DNA of 64,000 bases from Pseudomonas alloputida (GTDB lineage Bacteria; Pseudomonadota; Gammaproteobacteria; Pseudomonadales; Pseudomonadaceae). Below the pieces are notes generated by a model, which worked only from the letters and a program-made list of their open reading frames with translations, was not told where the DNA came from and did not search any database. Where the stretch lies: NCBI RefSeq assembly GCF_021283545.2, contig NZ_CP128540.1, positions 1,771,501-1,835,500 of the forward strand, given 5' to 3'. Position 1 is the stretch's first letter. Each line of letters begins with the position of its first letter. This document shows positions 7,438 through 16,018 of this stretch, piece by piece. The position numbers were made by a program, and so were the translations under genes.

Positions 7438-8496
7438 ATGAAACAAAATGTGATCGCACTGGTTTTTGGGGGGCGGAGCTCAGAGCATTCAGTGGCGCTA
7501 CGCTCCGCCGCTACAATCCACGCGGCGCTGATGGCTCTCGGTCACAGGGTGCACTGTGTAGGGATAGATCGTGAGGGCAACTGGAGGTATCAAGGAGAGC
7601 CGTGCCAGTTCCCTGGTGCGGTTGATCGGTCGGCTCCGTTGATTTCAATTCGTCCAGGCCATCGCTCGCTCTCATACACAACTCAAGAGAGCGGCACGGT
7701 GGAGATTGGGATCGATTTGCTTTTCCCGGCACTGCATGGTCGGTGGGGGGAGGATGGAACAATTCAAGGATTGGCAGCGATGTGCGGTTTGCCGTGTGTG
7801 GGCTCCGGGGTGCTAGGTTCGGCAATGGCCATGGATAAAGATGTCACAAAGAGAATGGTCCAGTCTGCCGGGCTTGTTGTGGTGCCTTGGCTGGCCATGA
7901 ACTCCATGCGTCCTTGGGAGGAACTGGTTGAGTGCCTGGGTAGCAGCACGCTCTTCGTAAAGCCCGCTACTTCGGGCTCATCGATTGGTGTGTCTAGGGT
8001 CTCCAACGCCTTGGAATATGCTGCGGCATTTGCTATTGCAGCACGAGAGGACACAAAGGTGCTGGTGGAGGCTGCTGTCTGTGGAAGAGAGATAGAGTGT
8101 GGTGTGCTCGAACTTGAGGAGGGTTTGATGGCCTCGGTGGTGGGTGAAATAATCAAAAAGGAAGGGCACGCCTATTACGATTATCAGGCGAAATACGATT
8201 CCAACAGTGTGACAGGTCTTCGTGTGCCAAGCTTGTTGCCACCTGACATTGTCGCGCGCATCCAGGCTTTATCTGTCCAGGCGTTTAGATGCCTTGAACT
8301 GAAGGGGTACGCCAGGGTGGATTTTTTCTTGACAGAAGAGGGTGAAATTATTCTCAATGAGATCAATACCTTACCCGGATTTACGAGTGCCAGTATGTAC
8401 CCGAAGATGTTTGAGTGCTCCGGTTACCCTCCGCCGAAGTTGGTAGGAGCGCTAGTCGAATATGGGCTCTCATCAGCATCTAAAGAACGTTTATGA
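7438..8496 (+). CDS. ddlA: D-alanine--D-alanine ligase
   Basis: A 352-residue Ddl of the longer DdlA type, making D-Ala-D-Ala for peptidoglycan or a related dipeptide in the cytoplasm. All landmarks are present: VFGGRSSEHSVAL, FPALHGRWGEDGTIQG, the MDKDVTKR lysine region, LFVKPATSGSSIGVS, YYDYQAKY (omega loop), YARVDFF and LNEINTLPGFTSASMYP. It is closer to housekeeping Ddl than the 304-residue paralogue. It diverges from the radical SAM operon and ends six bases into the convergent GntR gene. It may supply the dipeptide for the pathway or act as a tolerant copy that protects against a product mimicking D-Ala. Confidence 0.92.
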   Translation: MKQNVIALVFGGRSSEHSVALRSAATIHAALMALGHRVHCVGIDREGNWRYQGEPCQFPGAVDRSAPLISIRPGHRSLSYTTQESGTVEIGIDLLFPALHGRWGEDGTIQGLAAMCGLPCVGSGVLGSAMAMDKDVTKRMVQSAGLVVVPWLAMNSMRPWEELVECLGSSTLFVKPATSGSSIGVSRVSNALEYAAAFAIAAREDTKVLVEAAVCGREIECGVLELEEGLMASVVGEIIKKEGHAYYDYQAKYDSNSVTGLRVPSLLPPDIVARIQALSVQAFRCLELKGYARVDFFLTEEGEIILNEINTLPGFTSASMYPKMFECSGYPPPKLVGALVEYGLSSASKERL

Positions 8497-9186
8497 CACG
8501 TCCTGCCGACGCCGCTTCTCAAGAAACGTAACGATTGCATCTCGTCCCTCGGCAAGGTGCTCGGCTAAAAATTGCTTGGCGGCTTCGCGATCACCCTTGG
8601 CGCAAGCGCTCAAAATGCTTTTATGATCCTGTTGCGATTTCTTGTGATAGTCGAGATTTGTCAACAAAAAACGAAGATGGCGATCCACCGAGTCATGAAG
8701 GGACTTAATCAATGCAAGTAATCTGGGGCGCTTTGCTTTTGAATAAAGAAAGTGATGAAACTTTTCATTGAGTTCGCTAAGGTGGTGCGGGTCGGTGGCA
8801 TGCTCCATGGTAGATAAGAGTTCGTACATCTGCGCCAGATCATTTTCTACGATGTTGTCAAAGCCAAAGTCCAAGGCGGTGCATTCTGCCATGATCCGCA
8901 TATCATAGATCTCGACAATGTCTTCAATCGTCATGATCGCTACAGAGGCCCCCTTATGGACTTCGTAGGTAACAAGCCCTTCGGCCTCCAACTGCCTTAT
9001 GGCGTCCCTTACCGGCATACGACTCAAACCGAATTTCGAGGCTAGCTCTTCTTGGCGCAAAGCCGTACCTTCGGCTATTGCGCCAGAAAGTATGCCTTCG
9101 CGTAGCGACTCGACCACATAATCCATCGCGGTTTTATGGCGATGTTTGTCAGGAACGATAAAGCTATCGAGAGAGTTCGCCACCAT
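8491..9186 (-). CDS. GntR-family transcriptional regulator (FadR/FCD type)
   Basis: A DNA-binding regulator with an N-terminal winged helix (about residues 18-85: LREGILSG, LRQEELASKFGLSRMPVRDA, LEAEGLV) and an all-helical FCD ligand domain with metal-site histidines (NEKFHHFLY, DRHLRFLL, HKSILSA, LAEHLAEG). I chose the ATG at 9186, preceded by CCGGAG; a GTG at 9234 would add 16 residues. Its 3' end overlaps ddlA tail-to-tail, so the two are likely functionally linked. FCD regulators usually sense organic acids and repress nearby catabolic or transport genes. Confidence 0.88.
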   Translation of the reverse strand: MVANSLDSFIVPDKHRHKTAMDYVVESLREGILSGAIAEGTALRQEELASKFGLSRMPVRDAIRQLEAEGLVTYEVHKGASVAIMTIEDIVEIYDMRIMAECTALDFGFDNIVENDLAQMYELLSTMEHATDPHHLSELNEKFHHFLYSKAKRPRLLALIKSLHDSVDRHLRFLLTNLDYHKKSQQDHKSILSACAKGDREAAKQFLAEHLAEGRDAIVTFLEKRRRQDVS

Positions 9187-9523
9187 GTTCTCCGGGTCTA
9201 GCGATGTAGTCAAAAGCGCTGGCGAAGGTATCACAGACTCACTAGAGCTACCATCGAGCAGTTGGCATGATGTTCATGCCTTTGAGTAGTCATTGGCTCT
9301 CTACATCCGCATAGAAACCGTGAGCTTTTGCATGATCAAGTCGCTCAGATTTTTTTTGTCGTGGCGCCACCCTCTCTGTGGCTTTCCAAGAGCTTAAGCC
9401 TTTGGCCATTGCCGTAGAGGCGATTGGGCGGGAGGTCTCGTTTTTCTTGGTGATTGCTTGCTCATGAGCCACCCGTCAACGCGGTGGTGCTCGCCCGGTT
9501 CATCTTTTCGTGTGGGTGTCTGC

Positions 9524-9836
9524 CAAAGTTGGAAAGCTTCTTGCAAAGCCACGCCCAGGCGCCCCCTGGGCGTCAAAGTTTTGCATCAAGAGGACTCGCG
9601 GTGGATCGCACTCAGTTAATCAGCAACGCCCGCAACAACCTGGCCGGGCTCGGCCGGGGCAACCTGGGGGTGCCGCTGTTGCTGCTGGTGATGTTGGCAA
9701 TGATGATGTTGCCGATACCGCCGTTCCTGCTCGACGTGTTCTTCACGTTCAACATCGCCCTGTCGATCGTGGTGCTGCTGGTCTGTGTATACGCCTTGCG
9801 CCCGCTCGACTTCGCTGCGTTCCCCACCATCCTGCT
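9524..9836 (+). repeat. Right copy of 313-bp direct repeat (flhA promoter and 5' end)
   Basis: This copy, matching 1056-1368, continues into the full flhA gene. Together with the left copy it marks the island limits. The 290 bases before it (9235-9523) contain no gene I can support and show no sequence like the flhB downstream region. Confidence 0.93.
9530..9545 (+). promoter_or_regulatory. Sigma-54 promoter of flhA
   Basis: TGGAAAGCTTCTTGCA fits the sigma-54 pattern TGG-N(8)-TTGCA with GG and GC ten bases apart. It lies 55 bases before the flhA GTG. In Pseudomonas flhA is known to belong to the FleQ/RpoN-dependent class, in keeping with this site. The duplication thus gave the displaced gene its own working promoter. 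Confidence 0.75.
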
Positions 9837-11730
9837 GGTGGCCACGTTGTTGCGCCTGGCCCTGAACGTCGCGTCCACCCGTGTGGTCATGCTGCATGGC
9901 CAGGAGGGCCATGGCGCTGCCGGTAAAGTGATCCAGGCCTTCGGTGAGGTGGTGATCGGCGGTAACTACGTGGTCGGTGCCGTGGTGTTCGCCATCCTCA
10001 TGATCATCAACTTCGTGGTGGTGACCAAGGGTGCCGGGCGTATCTCGGAAGTGAGTGCGCGTTTCACCCTCGACGCCATGCCTGGCAAGCAGATGGCCAT
10101 CGACGCCGACCTCAATGCCGGCCTGATCGACCAGGCCCAGGCCAAGCACCGCCGTGCCGAGGTGGCGCAGGAGGCCGAGTTCTACGGCTCGATGGACGGT
10201 GCCAGCAAGTTCGTGCGCGGCGACGCCATCGCCGGCTTGCTGATCCTGTTCATCAACCTGATCGGTGGCATGCTCATCGGCATGCTGCAGCACAATATGT
10301 CGTTCAGCGAGGCCGGCAAGGTCTATGCCCTGCTGACCATCGGTGACGGTTTGGTGGCGCAATTGCCATCACTGCTGCTGTCCACCGCCGCCGCGATCAT
10401 GGTCACCCGTGCTTCAGGCTCTGAAGACATGGGCAAGCTGATCAATCGGCAGATGTTCGATTCGCCCAAGGCCCTGGCGGTGTCTGGCGCGTTGATGATC
10501 GTCATGGGGCTGGTGCCGGGCATGCCGCACATTGCCTTCCTCAGCCTCGGCCTGATGGCGGCCGGCGGCGCCTACCTGGTGTGGAAGAAGCAGCAGCAGG
10601 CCAAGGTCAAAGCCCAGCAAGAGGCGCAGCGTCAGCAGGACCTGCTGCCCTCGCCACAGCGCGCGCTGGAAACCAAGGAGCTGGGTTGGGACGACGTCAC
10701 CCCCATCGACATGATCGGCCTGGAAGTCGGCTATCGGCTGATCCCACTGGTCGATCGCAACCAGGGCGGCCAGCTGCTGGCGCGGATCAAGGGCGTGCGC
10801 AAGAAGCTGTCGCAGGACCTGGGTTTCCTGATGCCCACCGTGCACATTCGTGACAACCTCGACCTGCAACCCAGCGCGTACCGCCTGACCCTGATGGGGG
10901 TGATTCTGGCCGAGGCGGAGATCTACCCGGACCGCGAACTGGCGATCAACCCTGGGCAGGTGTTTGGCACCCTCAACGGTATTGCCGCGCGCGACCCGGC
11001 GTTTGGCCTGGAAGCGGTGTGGATCGACGTCGGCCAGCGCTCACAGGCGCAGTCGCTGGGTTACACCGTGGTCGATGCCAGCACTGTGGTGGCCACCCAC
11101 CTCAACCAGATCCTGCAGAAACACTGCCACGAGCTGATCGGCCACGAAGAGGTTCAGCAGTTGCTGCAGGTGCTGGCCAAGGCATCGCCTAAACTTGCAG
11201 AAGAGCTGGTGCCGGGTGTCATTTCCTTGTCGGGGCTGCTCAAGGTGCTGCAAGCCCTGTTGTCGGAACAGGTGCCAGTGCGCGATATTCGCAGTATTGC
11301 CGAGGCCATCGCGAACAACGCGGGCAAGAGTCAAGATACCGCCGCACTGGTGGCGGCGGTGCGCGTCGGATTGTGTCGCGCCATCGTGCAAAGCATTGTC
11401 GGCGTTGAGTCGGAGCTACCAGTGATTACCCTGGAGCCAAGGTTGGAACAGATTTTGCTGAATAGTCTGCAAAGGGCCGGGCAGGGTCAGGAAGACGGTG
11501 TTCTTCTGGAACCTAGCATGGCCGAGAAGCTGCAACGTTCGCTGATCGAGGCGGCCCAGCGCCAGGAAATGCAGGGTCAGCCGGCCATTCTGCTGGTCGC
11601 CGGCCCGATCCGCGCCATGTTGTCGCGTTTCGGTCGCCTGGCTGTACCGAATTTGCATGTTCTGGCGTATCAGGAAATACCTGACAACAAGCAAGTCACC
11701 ATCGTTGCCACCGTGGGCCCTAACGGCTGA
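9601..11730 (+). CDS. flhA: FlhA, flagellar export gate protein
   Basis: A 709-residue inner-membrane protein of the flagellar type III export gate. The N-terminal half carries about eight membrane segments and the conserved FHIPEP-type loop region (AGRISEVSARFTLDAMPGKQMAIDADLNAG); the C-terminal half is the cytoplasmic domain that forms the nonameric ring and docks chaperones. The GTG at 9601 is preceded by AAGAGGACT. An in-frame upstream ATG at 9454 is not used because it lies before the sigma-54 promoter. The gene is intact although the island separates it from flhB. flhF follows after 11 bases. Confidence 0.97.
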   Translation: MDRTQLISNARNNLAGLGRGNLGVPLLLLVMLAMMMLPIPPFLLDVFFTFNIALSIVVLLVCVYALRPLDFAAFPTILLVATLLRLALNVASTRVVMLHGQEGHGAAGKVIQAFGEVVIGGNYVVGAVVFAILMIINFVVVTKGAGRISEVSARFTLDAMPGKQMAIDADLNAGLIDQAQAKHRRAEVAQEAEFYGSMDGASKFVRGDAIAGLLILFINLIGGMLIGMLQHNMSFSEAGKVYALLTIGDGLVAQLPSLLLSTAAAIMVTRASGSEDMGKLINRQMFDSPKALAVSGALMIVMGLVPGMPHIAFLSLGLMAAGGAYLVWKKQQQAKVKAQQEAQRQQDLLPSPQRALETKELGWDDVTPIDMIGLEVGYRLIPLVDRNQGGQLLARIKGVRKKLSQDLGFLMPTVHIRDNLDLQPSAYRLTLMGVILAEAEIYPDRELAINPGQVFGTLNGIAARDPAFGLEAVWIDVGQRSQAQSLGYTVVDASTVVATHLNQILQKHCHELIGHEEVQQLLQVLAKASPKLAEELVPGVISLSGLLKVLQALLSEQVPVRDIRSIAEAIANNAGKSQDTAALVAAVRVGLCRAIVQSIVGVESELPVITLEPRLEQILLNSLQRAGQGQEDGVLLEPSMAEKLQRSLIEAAQRQEMQGQPAILLVAGPIRAMLSRFGRLAVPNLHVLAYQEIPDNKQVTIVATVGPNG

Positions 11731-11741
11731 GGTAGGGGATA

Positions 11742-13049
11742 ATGCAAGTTAAGCGATTTTTCGCCGCCGATATGCGTCAGGCCATGAAACTGGTCCGTGA
11801 CGAGCTGGGCGCCGATGCCGCAATCATTGGCAACCGCCGCATTGCCGGTGGTGTCGAGCTGACGGCCGCGCTGGACTACAAGCTGTCCGCCCTGGCCCCG
11901 CGTGTGCCCAACGCCGAGCTGGAAGAAGAGCTGCGCAAGACCCACACGCGCATTGCCACTGCCCAGGCCGAGCTGGACCAGCGTCAGGACAGCAGTGACA
12001 ACAACCGCCAATTGTTCGCCGGGCAATCTTTGACCGCTGCCGAACCGTTGATCGAGCCGCACGTCGAGGTCCCGGAGGCCGCCGCCGTACCGGCTGCTGC
12101 GCCGGTTGACCCACGCCTGTTCGATGCCATGCGCTCCGAGCTGTCGGGCCTGCGCGAGCTGCTGGAAGTGCAACTCGGTTCGCTGGCCTGGAATCAGCTG
12201 CAGGGCAGCAAGCCGCAGCAGGCCAACCTTTGGCGCCGCCTGCAGCGCATCGGCCTGTCCGGGCCGATCGCCCGCGAGCTGCTGGACCTGACCGCCGAGA
12301 TCGAAGAGCCGCGCCAGGCCTGGCGCATGCTGCTGGCTCACTTGGCACGGATGATCGAAGTGCCTGAAATCGAGCCGATCGAAGAGGGTGGGGTGATCGC
12401 CATGGTCGGCCCGGCGGGCATGGGCAAGACCACCACCCTGGCCAAGCTGGCCGCGCGCTACGTGCTCAAGTACGGCGCGCAGAACCTGGCGCTGGTGAGC
12501 ATGGACAGCTTCCGTATCGGCGCTCAGGAACAGCTCAAGACCCTGGGCCGCATCCTCAACGTGCCGGTGACTTACGTCGACCCGGGCCAGTCGCTGGCAG
12601 CAGCGCTGGAACCACTGCTGCGCAAGCGCGTGGTGCTGATCGATACTGCCGGCCTGCAAGCCAGCGACCCTGCACTGCGCATGCAACTGGAAACCTTGGC
12701 CGGGCGTGGCATTGCCGCGAAGAACTACCTGGTGCTGGCCACCACCAGCCAGAAGCAGGTGCTGACCGCCGCCTACCACAGCTACAAGCGCTGTGGCCTG
12801 GCCGGCTGCATCCTGACCAAACTCGATGAAACGGCAAGCCTTGGCGATGTGTTGAGCCTTGCCATCAGTCATGAACTGCCAGTGGCCTATCTTACCGATG
12901 GCCCACGCATTCCTGACGACCTGCACCTGCCGCGGGGCCACCAGTTGGTCACGCGGGCGGTGAATGTGCAGCAGCAGGACGAGCCCAGCGAAGAGGCCAT
13001 GGCCGACATGTTCGCTGATCTCTATCACAACCCACGGCGAGCGGGTTGA
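11742..13049 (+). CDS. flhF: FlhF, SRP-type GTPase for polar flagellum placement
   Basis: A 435-residue SRP-family GTPase that recruits early flagellar parts to the pole. A variable N-terminal B domain (rich in Gln/Glu/Ala, residues ~80-140) precedes the helical N domain and the G domain: GPAGMGKTTTLAKLAARY (P-loop), SMDSFRIGAQEQL, VVLIDTAGLQ and TKLDETASLG. It lies between flhA and fleN, the usual order for polar flagellates, where FlhF and FleN oppose each other in controlling flagellar number. Confidence 0.97.
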   Translation: MQVKRFFAADMRQAMKLVRDELGADAAIIGNRRIAGGVELTAALDYKLSALAPRVPNAELEEELRKTHTRIATAQAELDQRQDSSDNNRQLFAGQSLTAAEPLIEPHVEVPEAAAVPAAAPVDPRLFDAMRSELSGLRELLEVQLGSLAWNQLQGSKPQQANLWRRLQRIGLSGPIARELLDLTAEIEEPRQAWRMLLAHLARMIEVPEIEPIEEGGVIAMVGPAGMGKTTTLAKLAARYVLKYGAQNLALVSMDSFRIGAQEQLKTLGRILNVPVTYVDPGQSLAAALEPLLRKRVVLIDTAGLQASDPALRMQLETLAGRGIAAKNYLVLATTSQKQVLTAAYHSYKRCGLAGCILTKLDETASLGDVLSLAISHELPVAYLTDGPRIPDDLHLPRGHQLVTRAVNVQQQDEPSEEAMADMFADLYHNPRRAG

Positions 13050-13142
13050 CCATGAAGCGTGTGCAAAGTCGCTATGCCAAGGGGCACGCAGAATTGCCCT
13101 ACGTGTGGCCTGAGTCCCAGCGAGACAAGGTAAAGAACAGAC

Positions 13143-13976
13143 ATGGGTAGCATGCATCCCGTACAGGTGATCGCCGTGACCGGTGGCAAAGGTGGCGTCG
13201 GCAAGACTAACGTTTCAGTGAACTTGTCCCTGGCGCTGGCCGAGCTTGGCCGCAGGGTCATGCTGCTGGACGCCGACCTGGGCCTGGCCAATGTCGACGT
13301 GTTGCTGGGCCTTACCCCCAAACGTACCCTCGCCGATGTGATTGAAGGGCGTTGCGAGCTGCGTGACGTGATGCTGCAGGGCCCCGGCGGTGTGCGTATC
13401 GTGCCGGCAGCCTCGGGCACCCAGAGCATGGTGCATCTGGCCCCGGCCCAGCATGCCGGGTTGATCCAGGCGTTCAGCGAGATCGGCGACAACCTCGATG
13501 TGTTGGTGATCGATACCGCTGCGGGTATCGGTGACTCTGTGGTCAGCTTCGTTCGCGCCGCCCAGGAAGTGCTGCTGGTGGTGTGTGATGAACCTACCTC
13601 GATTACCGACGCCTACGCGTTGATCAAGCTGCTCAATCGCGACTATGGCATGAACCGTTTCCGTGTGTTGGCCAACATGGCGCAGAGCCCGCAGGAAGGG
13701 CGCAACCTGTTTGCCAAGCTGACCAAGGTCACCGACCGCTTCCTTGACGTTGCCCTGCAGTACGTGGGTGCCGTGCCGTACGACGAGTGCGTGCGCAAGG
13801 CGGTGCAGAAGCAGCGTGCCGTCTACGAAGCCTTCCCTCGCTCCAAGTGCGCGCTGGCCTTCAAGGCGATTGCCCAGAAGGTTGACAGCTGGCCGCTGCC
13901 AGCCAATCCGCGCGGCCATCTGGAGTTCTTTGTCGAGCGCTTGGTGCAACCCACCAGCGCGGGACCCGTACTATGA
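13143..13976 (+). CDS. fleN: FleN (FlhG), MinD-like ATPase controlling flagellar number
   Basis: A 277-residue ParA/MinD-type ATPase with the deviant Walker A motif GGKGGVGKT near the N-terminus, LLDADLGLANVDVLLGL after it, and LVIDTAAGIG. In pseudomonads FleN binds FleQ and limits flagella to the pole. The ATG at 13143 follows a leader that also holds a 31-codon frame starting at 13052; that frame overlaps the fleN start and is probably not a gene. The stop overlaps the fliA start. Confidence 0.96.
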   Translation: MGSMHPVQVIAVTGGKGGVGKTNVSVNLSLALAELGRRVMLLDADLGLANVDVLLGLTPKRTLADVIEGRCELRDVMLQGPGGVRIVPAASGTQSMVHLAPAQHAGLIQAFSEIGDNLDVLVIDTAAGIGDSVVSFVRAAQEVLLVVCDEPTSITDAYALIKLLNRDYGMNRFRVLANMAQSPQEGRNLFAKLTKVTDRFLDVALQYVGAVPYDECVRKAVQKQRAVYEAFPRSKCALAFKAIAQKVDSWPLPANPRGHLEFFVERLVQPTSAGPVL

Positions 13977-14713
13977 ACGCCAGCGGCTTCAAGATGTACA
14001 GCCGGGCGGCGAAGGACGCCCAGTACGAGCTGATCGAACGCTACGCCCCGCTGGTCAAGCGCATCGCCTACCACCTGTTGGCGCGCTTGCCGGCCAACGT
14101 GCAGGTCGAGGACCTGATCCAGGCCGGCATGATCGGCCTGCTGGAAGTGGCCAACAAATACGACGCCAGCAAGGGCGCCAGCTTTGAGACCTACGCCGGC
14201 ATCCGCATTCGCGGGGCCATGCTGGACGAAGTGCGCAAAGGCGACTGGGCGCCGCGTTCGGTACACCGCAACACCCGTATGGTCAGTGATGCCATGCGTG
14301 CGGTTGAAGCCAGAACAGGCCGTGACGCTAAAGATCATGAAGTTGCTGCCGAACTCCAATTGAGTCTCGATGATTACTACGGGATCTTGAACGATACCCT
14401 GGGCAGCCGCCTGTTCAGCTTTGACGACCTGTTGCAGGACGGCGAGCACGAAGGACTGCATGAGGATGGCGCCAGTGGCCAGGTCGAACCTGCGCGCGGC
14501 CTGGAGGAGGAGCGCTTCCAGGCTGCCCTGACCGAGGCCATCGCCAACCTGCCGGAGCGTGAGCGCCTGGTGCTGGCGCTGTACTACGACGAAGAGCTGA
14601 ACCTCAAGGAAATCGGTGAGGTGCTGGGTGTCAGCGAGTCGCGGGTCAGCCAGTTGCACAGCCAATGTGCCGCGCGCCTGCGCAGCCGCCTGGGGGAATG
14701 GCGGGCGCGTTGA
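13973..14713 (+). CDS. fliA: FliA, flagellar sigma-28 factor
   Basis: A 246-residue sigma-70-family factor for late flagellar and chemotaxis genes. Region 2 (ERYAPLVKRIAYHLLARLP, EDLIQAGMIGLLEVANKYD, FETYAGIRIRGAMLDEVRKGDW), region 3 and region 4 with the helix-turn-helix (LNLKEIGEVLGVSESRVSQ) are complete. The ATG overlaps the end of fleN by four bases, so the two are translationally coupled. Confidence 0.97.
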   Translation: MNASGFKMYSRAAKDAQYELIERYAPLVKRIAYHLLARLPANVQVEDLIQAGMIGLLEVANKYDASKGASFETYAGIRIRGAMLDEVRKGDWAPRSVHRNTRMVSDAMRAVEARTGRDAKDHEVAAELQLSLDDYYGILNDTLGSRLFSFDDLLQDGEHEGLHEDGASGQVEPARGLEEERFQAALTEAIANLPERERLVLALYYDEELNLKEIGEVLGVSESRVSQLHSQCAARLRSRLGEWRAR

Positions 14714-14820
14714 GCCCACTGTCGTTGCAGTCGTTTTCCACGTTGTACCGAATTGAATGAGTGCGTGCTCGGTAGGCCGAGCGCGTTTGAGACTGCTTGG
14801 AGGTCTAATTGGACAAGAAC

Positions 14821-15195
14821 ATGAAAATCCTCATCGTTGACGACTTTTCGACGATGCGGCGGATCATCAAGAACCTGTTGCGTGACCTGGGTTTCACCAA
14901 CACCGACGAAGCCGATGACGGCACCACGGCGTTGCCGATGCTGGAAAACGGTCACTACGACTTCCTGGTGACCGACTGGAACATGCCGGGCATGTCCGGC
15001 ATCGACCTGCTGCGTAAAGTGCGTGCCAGCGACAAGCTGAAAAGCATGCCGGTCTTGATGGTGACCGCTGAAGCCAAGCGCGACCAGATCATTGAAGCGG
15101 CCCAGGCTGGCGTCAATGGTTATGTGGTCAAGCCGTTCACCGCTCAGGTGCTCAAAGAGAAGATCGAGAAGATCTTCGAACGCGTCAACGGCTGA
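14821..15195 (+). CDS. cheY: CheY, chemotaxis response regulator
   Basis: A single receiver domain of 124 residues (from [14 protein letters not shown]) that binds the flagellar switch when phosphorylated. The phospho-acceptor Asp lies in [10 protein letters not shown], with the acidic pair IVDD near the start and the conserved Lys in VVKPFTA. An in-frame TTG at 14809 follows the GGAGGT at 14799-14804 more closely than the ATG and may be the true start, adding four residues. cheZ follows after 22 bases. Confidence 0.95.
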   Translation: MKILIVDDFSTMRRIIKNLLRDLGFTNTDEADDGTTALPMLENGHYDFLVTDWNMPGMSGIDLLRKVRASDKLKSMPVLMVTAEAKRDQIIEAAQAGVNGYVVKPFTAQVLKEKIEKIFERVNG

Positions 15196-15217
15196 GTCAC
15201 GTCAGGGGGGGCGCGTC

Positions 15218-16006
15218 ATGGATTCATCACAAACGTCTTTGGGCGAGTTCGAGTCGACCCTGAAGAAGCATGCCCAGGAGTTGGTCGAAAGCCTGGAGCG
15301 GGGCCGTTTCGGCGAGGCGGTGCAGTTGATTCACGAACTGAACCAGACCCGCGACCGCGGCCTGTACCAGGAAGTCGGCAAGCTGACTCGCGAGCTGCAC
15401 AGTGCCATCGTCAGTTTCCAGATCGACCCCACCATGCCGCAGGCAGAAGAGGTGTCGCAGATTACCGACGCCACCGAGCGCCTGTCGTATGTGGTCAAGC
15501 TCACCGAGGGCGCGGCCAACCGCACCATGGACCTGGTCGAGGAAAGCACACCGGTGCTCAATGAGCTGGCCAACGAGGCCAAGGCCCTGAGCACCGACTG
15601 GCAGCGCTTCATGCGCCGCGAAGTGGCTGCGCCGGAATTTCGTGATCTGGTCAAGCGAGTCGACAGTTTCCTGACGCACAGCGCCGAGGGTAACCGCAAG
15701 GTTTCCGGGCACCTCAACGACATTTTGCTGGCCCAGGACTATCAGGACCTGACCGGCCAGGTGATCAAGCGCGTCACCACACTGGTGACCGAGGTGGAAA
15801 GCAACCTGCTCAAGCTGGTGCTGATGGCCAGCCAGGTCGACCGCTTTGCCGGTATAAAACATGACCACGATCAATTGCGTGCAGAAAAAGATCGAGAAAA
15901 ACATCCGACTCGGGGTGAAGGTCCGCAGATTCATGCCGATAAGCGTGAAGACGTCGTGTCCGGTCAGGACGATGTCGATGATCTGCTGTCCAGCCTTGGT
16001 TTTTAA
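15218..16006 (+). CDS. cheZ: CheZ, CheY-P phosphatase
   Basis: A 262-residue helical protein that dephosphorylates CheY-P. The conserved catalytic region LLAQDYQDLTGQVIKRV carries the Asp/Gln pair, and the C-terminal GQDDVDDLLSSLGF is the CheY-binding tail. The ATG at 15218 follows CAGGGGGG. The gene is between cheY and cheA as in other polar flagellates. Confidence 0.94.
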   Translation: MDSSQTSLGEFESTLKKHAQELVESLERGRFGEAVQLIHELNQTRDRGLYQEVGKLTRELHSAIVSFQIDPTMPQAEEVSQITDATERLSYVVKLTEGAANRTMDLVEESTPVLNELANEAKALSTDWQRFMRREVAAPEFRDLVKRVDSFLTHSAEGNRKVSGHLNDILLAQDYQDLTGQVIKRVTTLVTEVESNLLKLVLMASQVDRFAGIKHDHDQLRAEKDREKHPTRGEGPQIHADKREDVVSGQDDVDDLLSSLGF

Positions 16007-16018
16007 GGAGCACGTTTG

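Larger units (their letters stand above)
1369..9523. other. AT-richer genomic island with a putative biosynthetic cluster
   Basis: About 8.2 kb lies between the two copies of the flhA front end. It is visibly less GC-rich than the flanks, most strongly over 1500-7000, and uses A/T-ending codons freely. It holds two ATP-grasp ligases, a cysteine desulfurase-like enzyme, a transsulfuration-type PLP enzyme, a B12-binding radical SAM protein, one unknown protein and a GntR regulator. No integrase, transposase or tRNA is visible, so the means of entry is unclear; recombination through flanking flhA sequence is the simplest guess. Confidence 0.85.

Noticed and set aside
9290..9472. Small minus-strand frame in front of flhA
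   Set aside because: Poor ribosome site, no similarity I know, and overlaps the gene-free end of the island.
1369..9523. Prophage or integrative element
   Set aside because: No integrase, phage, conjugation or tRNA gene is visible in the island.
13052..13150. 31-codon frame between flhF and fleN
   Set aside because: It overlaps the fleN start and is too short to support as a gene, though it could be a leader frame.
11670..13157. Minus-strand open frame opposite flhF
   Set aside because: Shadow of flhF, no recognisable domain.
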